Origin: Pseudomonadota bacterium
GTDB taxonomy: Bacteria; Pseudomonadota; Alphaproteobacteria; Rhizobiales; Rhizobiaceae
Assembly (NCBI GenBank): GCA_023388675.1
Contig: JAEWFU010000398.1
Location: 1-9,764 of the forward strand
DNA: 9,764 nucleotides
Direction: 5' to 3'
The translations under genes were made by a program, and so were the position numbers. Shown in pieces: positions 6,353 to 9,764 of this stretch; the first letter of the stretch is position 1; every line of letters starts with the position of its first letter. A model generated the notes under the pieces. It saw only the letters and a list, made by a program, of their open reading frames with translations. It was not told the DNA's origin and made no database searches.

Positions 6353-7005
6353 ACCGGATCGATCCCGAAACGCTGCGCCAGATCGAGGAACTGTCCCACG
6401 ACGACCGGCCGCTTCTGGTTCTCGACGTCGATGATGTCCTGCTCGAATTCATCAAACCGTTTCCGCGCTATCTCAGCCAGCAAGGTTATCGGCTGGATAT
6501 GGGCAGCTTCCGGCTGACCGGCAACGTCTTCCATCTCGAAACCGGCGTGGCCGCAGAACAGCAGCAGGTGCGCGAACTGCTCGGCGACTTCTTCGACAGC
6601 CAGGCATTGTGGCAAACGCTGACGGACGGCGCGGCCGAAGCGATCGGCGCGATCGCTCGCGATGCCGAGATCGTGCTCCTGACCGCCATGCCGCACCGCC
6701 ATCGCGACGTGCGGCGAAAGCACCTCGACGAGTTGGGGCTGCCCTACCCGCTGCTCACCACGGAAATGGCGAAGGGGCCCGCGATCCTGCGCCTGCGCGG
6801 CGAGAGCGAGCGGCCGGTGGCATTCGTCGACGACATGCCGCACAATCTGGTGTCGGCGCGGGAGTTCGTTCCCGACGCGCATCTCTTCCATCTCATGGCC
6901 GACAACTCCCTGCGGGCACTGCTTCCGCCGGTGACGGACGATATTCTGGTGGTGGAAGACTGGCCCGAGGCCGGCGGGCGGATCGCCGAGGCGCTCGGCC
7001 TCTGA
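6349..7005 (+). CDS. HAD superfamily hydrolase
   Basis: A 218-residue haloacid-dehalogenase-fold hydrolase, probably a magnesium-dependent phosphatase of unknown substrate. All four motifs are visible: motif I LDVDDVL with nucleophile D26 and acid D28; motif II LLTAMP with T112; motif III K142 (EMAKGPA); motif IV FVDDMPHN with D161-D162. Between motifs I and II there are about 80 residues, enough for a small helical cap. The second residue after the nucleophile is Asp, as in phosphatases rather than dehalogenases. GAGG at 6338-6341 lies 7 bases before the ATG. It overlaps the DUF3572 gene by ATGA and ends 23 bases before the stop of the convergent acetyltransferase gene. Pairing with DUF3572 suggests a common task, but nothing in the sequence shows what it is. 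Confidence 0.9.
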   Translation: MNRIDPETLRQIEELSHDDRPLLVLDVDDVLLEFIKPFPRYLSQQGYRLDMGSFRLTGNVFHLETGVAAEQQQVRELLGDFFDSQALWQTLTDGAAEAIGAIARDAEIVLLTAMPHRHRDVRRKHLDELGLPYPLLTTEMAKGPAILRLRGESERPVAFVDDMPHNLVSAREFVPDAHLFHLMADNSLRALLPPVTDDILVVEDWPEAGGRIAEALGL

Positions 7006-7028
7006 TCGTCGCAGGACAGGCAATCCGA

Positions 7029-7643
7029 TCACGTTCCGGCCAGTTCGATCCGCATCAGCGGGCGGCCCGGTTTGCGCTGGGCAACGGCCGAAAACCCGGC
7101 CTTCTCGAATACGCGCGTGGAGCCGACAAAGAGACCGATCGAGCGCGAATCGCGCGACTGGTCGATCGGGCACGCTTCAAGCCACCGTGCGCCCGACCGT
7201 CTGGCGAAATCGATGCCGGCCGCGACCAGCCGGTGCGAAAGCCCCTTGCCCCGCGCTTTCGTGCGGACGAAAAAACAGGAGATCGCCCACACGGCGGAAT
7301 CGGCAGCATCCTGCGGATCGACGGGGGCCGACACCCGGCCGGCATTGTTCCACTCCGGCACGTCGGCGCGAGGTCCGACCTGCATCCAGCCTATGGCCTG
7401 GCCGCCGGCCACCGCCAGAAGACCAGGCGGCGGACCTGCCTCGATCCTCGAGCGGATGAAATCCTTGTTGCGCTGGCGGTCGTTCTCGCGCCGAACCGCA
7501 GGCCGCAGCCGAAAATGCGTACACCAGCAGCCATAGCAGGCGCCCTGCTTGCCGAAGAGGTCTTCGAATAGCGGCCATCGCTCCGGCGTAAGCGGCAGGA
7601 TTTCCGGCTCCCCGCCCTGCGATCCGGCCATCGTCCTTTCCAT
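7029..7643 (-). CDS. GNAT family N-acetyltransferase with Cys-rich N-terminal motif
   Basis: A predicted acetyl-CoA-dependent acetyltransferase of 204 residues; the acceptor is unknown. The GNAT core is visible: strand [20 protein letters not shown] (about 118-136), where ARGKGLS is the acetyl-CoA pyrophosphate loop, then the helix [16 protein letters not shown], and a C-terminal VFEKAGF segment as in most GNATs. Near the N terminus is [10 protein letters not shown], with C36, C39, C41 and H43, which could bind a metal; I recall this motif from one subfamily of GNATs. The ATG at 7643 is preferred, with GAGGG about 10 bases upstream; an ATG four codons later (7631) is also possible with AAAGG in front. 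A longer TTG-initiated form would run through the operator described below. It is divergent from dinB and shares an SOS box with it. Confidence 0.87.
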   Translation of the reverse strand: MERTMAGSQGGEPEILPLTPERWPLFEDLFGKQGACYGCWCTHFRLRPAVRRENDRQRNKDFIRSRIEAGPPPGLLAVAGGQAIGWMQVGPRADVPEWNNAGRVSAPVDPQDAADSAVWAISCFFVRTKARGKGLSHRLVAAGIDFARRSGARWLEACPIDQSRDSRSIGLFVGSTRVFEKAGFSAVAQRKPGRPLMRIELAGT

Positions 7644-7665
7644 TGCATGCCATCCCTCGAGCGCC

Positions 7666-7694
7666 TTGTTGAGGCGCCGCACATCGACTATGAT
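7666..7694 (+). promoter_or_regulatory. Predicted dinB promoter
   Basis: TTGTTG at 7666-7671 (weak -35) and TATGAT at 7689-7694 (-10, five of six consensus bases) are 17 bases apart. Transcription would start near 7701, at the left edge of the LexA box, so a bound repressor would block it. The predicted leader to the ATG at 7723 is only about 22 bases. Confidence 0.5.
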
Positions 7695-7701
7695 TGCGAT
7701 T

Positions 7702-7716
7702 GTTCTTGTTATGTTC
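7702..7716. promoter_or_regulatory. LexA-binding SOS box, GTTC-N7-GTTC
   Basis: Two direct GTTC copies (7702-7705 and 7713-7716) are separated by exactly seven bases (TTGTTAT). This is the published operator form for LexA of alphaproteobacteria, unlike the CTG-N10-CAG palindrome of E. coli. It lies 7 bases before the chosen dinB start and 59 bases from the divergent GNAT start. dinB is a classical DNA-damage gene, so the placement is functionally sensible. A chance match of eight fixed bases is possible, but a chance match at this place is unlikely. Confidence 0.85.
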
Positions 7717-7739
7717 GCATCGATGCCAGCCGCTGTCAA
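7711..7739 (-). promoter_or_regulatory. Possible promoter of the divergent GNAT gene
   Basis: On the minus strand TTGACA, a perfect -35, lies at 7739-7734, inside the first codons of dinB. At a 17-base spacing the -10 position (7716-7711) reads GAACAT, which is poor; a somewhat better CATAAC appears three bases further on. The -10 region coincides with the LexA box, so the same repressor could act in both directions. Transcription would start near 7703 and leave a leader of about 60 bases. Confidence 0.35.
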
Positions 7740-9039
7740 CGACCCCGAGCACGGCTTCTGCCGCGACTGCCTCGCCCCGCAGAAGGTTGCGCGCAGGCGC
7801 TGCGAAGCCTGCGGATCGCCGCGTCTAGTCCATCACGGCGAGCTCTATTCGCTCTCGCTCGCGCATATCGACTGCGATGCCTTCTATGCCGCGGTTGAGA
7901 AACGCGACCGCCCCGAGCTGCGGGACAGGCCGCTGATCATCGGCGGGGGAAAGCGCGGCGTCGTGTCCACGGCCTGCTACATTGCCCGCATTCGTGGCGT
8001 GCGCTCCGCCATGCCGATGTTCAAGGCGCTGGAAGCCTGCCCCGAAGCCGTCGTCATCAAGCCCGACATGGAGAAATATGTTGCCGTCGGCCGGCAGGTG
8101 CGCGCCATGATGCAGGCCCTGACCCCGCTGGTCGAGCCGATCTCCATCGACGAGGCGTTTCTCGACCTCGCGGGCACGCAAAAGCTGCATGGCCACCCGC
8201 CGGCACTGGTGCTGGCCTCGTTCGCCAGACAGGTCGAGGAGGAAATCGGCATCACCGTTTCGGTCGGGCTTTCCTATTGCAAATTCCTGGCCAAGGTCGC
8301 ATCGGATTTCGCCAAGCCGCGCGGCTTCTCGGTCATCGGCGAGACGGAGGCAGTCTCGTTCCTCGCCGGCCAACCGGTTTCGCTGATCTGGGGCGTGGGC
8401 AAGGCCTTTGCCGCCACGCTCGCGCAGGACGGCATCCGCACGATCGGCCAGTTGCAGACGATGGAGCAGGACGAGCTGATGCGCCGCTATGGCAGCATGG
8501 GCATGCGTCTCTACCGCTTGTCGCGTGGGATGGACGACCGGCAGGTCCATGCGGACCATGACGCAAAGAGTGTGTCGGCCGAAACGACCTTCGACAAGGA
8601 TCTTGCGACCTTCGAGGACCTTGTGCCGATCCTGCGGGCACTGTCGGAGAAGGTCTCGGCACGGCTGAAGAAGTCCGGCATTGCCGGCCGCACCGTGGTG
8701 CTCAAGCTGAAGAGCGCCGATTTCCGGATAAGGACGCGCAACCGCCAGCTTGCGGACGCCACCCGGCTCGCCGACCGCATTTTCTCGACCGGCCTCGAAT
8801 TGCTGCGCAAGGAGGCCGACGGGACACGCTACAGGCTGATCGGAATCGGCGTCAGCGATCTGAGCGATGACGCACGGGCCGATCCGCCTGACCTGGTCGA
8901 TGTCGGATCGCGGAAACGCGCGATGGCCGAAGGCGCTATCGACGCCCTGCGCGCCAAATTCGGCGGCAAGGCGGTCGAAACAGGCTACACTTTCGGCCGC
9001 GGCAGCCGGGGCCGGCCGCCGCGCGAAGGTGACGGCTGA
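7723..9039 (+). CDS. dinB: DNA polymerase IV (Y family) with N-terminal zinc-ribbon-like extension
   Basis: An error-prone polymerase that copies past damaged template bases and is induced by DNA damage. The 438-residue product has the Y-family palm motifs: [12 protein letters not shown] at 48-59 (metal ligand D50, and Y55 at the steric-gate position that excludes ribonucleotides) and SIDEAFLDL at 141-149 (D143 and E144). [17 protein letters not shown] marks the fingers-palm region, and a thumb and little-finger domain follow. Before the polymerase lie about 42 extra residues with two Cys pairs, C13-R-D-C16 and C27-E-A-C30, a likely zinc ribbon that E. coli Pol IV lacks and that I recall from rhizobial homologues. 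The C terminus lacks a canonical clamp-binding QLxLF-type motif. The start at 7723 is chosen because the SOS box and the promoter lie just upstream; ATGs at 7690 and 7711 are in frame but fall inside these sites. No ribosome binding site is visible. It converges on the next gene with a 10-base gap. Confidence 0.93.
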   Translation: MPAAVNDPEHGFCRDCLAPQKVARRRCEACGSPRLVHHGELYSLSLAHIDCDAFYAAVEKRDRPELRDRPLIIGGGKRGVVSTACYIARIRGVRSAMPMFKALEACPEAVVIKPDMEKYVAVGRQVRAMMQALTPLVEPISIDEAFLDLAGTQKLHGHPPALVLASFARQVEEEIGITVSVGLSYCKFLAKVASDFAKPRGFSVIGETEAVSFLAGQPVSLIWGVGKAFAATLAQDGIRTIGQLQTMEQDELMRRYGSMGMRLYRLSRGMDDRQVHADHDAKSVSAETTFDKDLATFEDLVPILRALSEKVSARLKKSGIAGRTVVLKLKSADFRIRTRNRQLADATRLADRIFSTGLELLRKEADGTRYRLIGIGVSDLSDDARADPPDLVDVGSRKRAMAEGAIDALRAKFGGKAVETGYTFGRGSRGRPPREGDG

Positions 9040-9049
9040 CCTAGCGTCC

Positions 9050-9764
9050 TCAAATATCCATCGCGGGACGACGCGGTTGCGCGGCGCCGGTTTGCCCCTG
9101 CGGCAACGCCGCAGACTCGCTTGCCGGCTGCACGGTTGGCTGGCTGGGGTTGATCTGTCTTGCAACCCATTCCGGCACCTGCCGCTGGGGATACATCAGC
9201 GGCTCGTTCTGGAGCACGACGACCACCGTATCGATCGGGATACGGTTGTAGAGGTCGATGATGTCCTGATTGAACAGGCGGATGCAGCCCGAGGAGACGG
9301 CGAGACCGATCGACCACGGCTCGGAAGTGCCGTGGATACGATAGAGCGTATCCTGGTTGCCCTGGAACAGATACAGCGCGCGCGGGCCGAGCGGGTTGGT
9401 AAGCCCCGGCTCCATGCCGCCCGCATATTGCGCATAGCGGTCGGGTTCGCGCGCGATCATGCTCTGGGTAGGCGTCCAGCGCGGCCACTGGGCCTTGCGC
9501 GCCACCCGGGCCGTGCCCTCGAATTCGAGGCCGGCCTTGCCCACGCCGATGCCGTAGCGCATTGCCTTGCCGCCTTCCTGCACGAGGTAGAGGAAGCGGT
9601 TGGCAGTATCGATAACGAGCGTGCCCGCCGGCTCCGAGCGATGATAATCGACCTGCTGGCGGAAGAAGCGTTCATCAACCTTGCGGATGTCGGTGGCGGG
9701 GAGCGGGAACTGCTCGTCGGGCTTTGCGCCATACATGGCGACGTAATACGGATCGGGACCTGCT
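9050..9764 (-). CDS. L,D-transpeptidase, YkuD domain (N-terminal end outside window)
   Basis: L,D-transpeptidases make 3-3 cross-links in peptidoglycan or attach proteins to it, in the periplasm, using a catalytic cysteine. The 237 visible residues are open to the window edge, so the N terminus and the expected signal peptide are missing. The visible part begins GPDPYYVAMYGAKPDEQFP and runs into the YkuD domain: GTLVIDTANRFLYLV, YGIGVGKAGLEFEGTA, NPLGPRALYLF, then the catalytic site RIHGTSEP with its His and SSGCIRLFNQD, the nucleophile Cys encoded at 9284-9286. A Gln/Pro/Ala-rich tail of about 40 residues follows. The sequence resembles the ErfK/YbiS-like family that is expanded in rhizobia, where such enzymes matter for polar growth. 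An in-frame ATG at 9736 is unlikely to be the start because conserved residues precede it. Confidence 0.93.
   Translation of the reverse strand, partial: AGPDPYYVAMYGAKPDEQFPLPATDIRKVDERFFRQQVDYHRSEPAGTLVIDTANRFLYLVQEGGKAMRYGIGVGKAGLEFEGTARVARKAQWPRWTPTQSMIAREPDRYAQYAGGMEPGLTNPLGPRALYLFQGNQDTLYRIHGTSEPWSIGLAVSSGCIRLFNQDIIDLYNRIPIDTVVVVLQNEPLMYPQRQVPEWVARQINPSQPTVQPASESAALPQGQTGAAQPRRPAMDI

Noticed and set aside
7033..7046. Second GTTC...GTTC pair, inside the 3' end of the GNAT gene.
   Set aside because: The spacing is six bases, not seven, and it lies within coding sequence far from any promoter.
7549..7722. Longer dinB reading frame starting at 7549, 7690 or 7711.
   Set aside because: The added residues do not look like protein and the stretch holds the promoter and the LexA box; starts there would lie at or before the predicted transcription start.

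Overview
This GC-rich window with dense, short-spaced genes looks like chromosomal DNA of an alphaproteobacterium of the order Hyphomicrobiales (Rhizobiales). The basis is the gene set and its details: a divK-pleD pair, a DUF3572 protein, a polymerase IV with an N-terminal zinc-ribbon-like extension, a rhizobial-style L,D-transpeptidase, a CTTGAC-type promoter, and a direct-repeat GTTC-N7-GTTC LexA box of the alphaproteobacterial kind. Gene order and family assignments come from reading the translated sequence; no database search was possible.

Left part (1-3746, + strand): the 3' portion of rnr (RNase R) overlaps or abuts a DUF983 zinc-ribbon membrane protein. A NUDIX hydrolase and a 12-helix MFS transporter follow with gaps of under 30 bases, so the four genes probably form one operon. 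Directly after the MFS stop a CTTGAC-type promoter starts a separate unit for rpmG (ribosomal protein L33, zinc-free form), which ends in a textbook terminator with a UUCG tetraloop.

Middle (3747-5959): about 380 bases without a convincing gene separate rpmG from the convergent pleD. This spacer is unusually rich in inverted repeats (including a perfect 16-bp palindrome) and then turns AT-rich. On the minus strand divK and pleD form a TGATG-overlapping pair: a single-domain response regulator and a c-di-GMP synthase that act together in the alphaproteobacterial cell cycle.

Right part (5960-9764): a DUF3572 protein and a HAD hydrolase overlap by ATGA and converge on a GNAT acetyltransferase. 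GNAT and dinB (DNA polymerase IV) are divergent, and between their start codons lies a perfect GTTC-N7-GTTC SOS box that overlaps promoter-like elements on both strands. dinB converges, with a 10-base gap, on an L,D-transpeptidase gene that runs off the right edge.

Most of the window is ordinary chromosomal housekeeping. The points most worth following are the shared SOS operator between dinB and the acetyltransferase gene, and the structured spacer downstream of rpmG. No phage, transposon, CRISPR, tRNA or rRNA was seen, and I found no convincing new multi-gene system.
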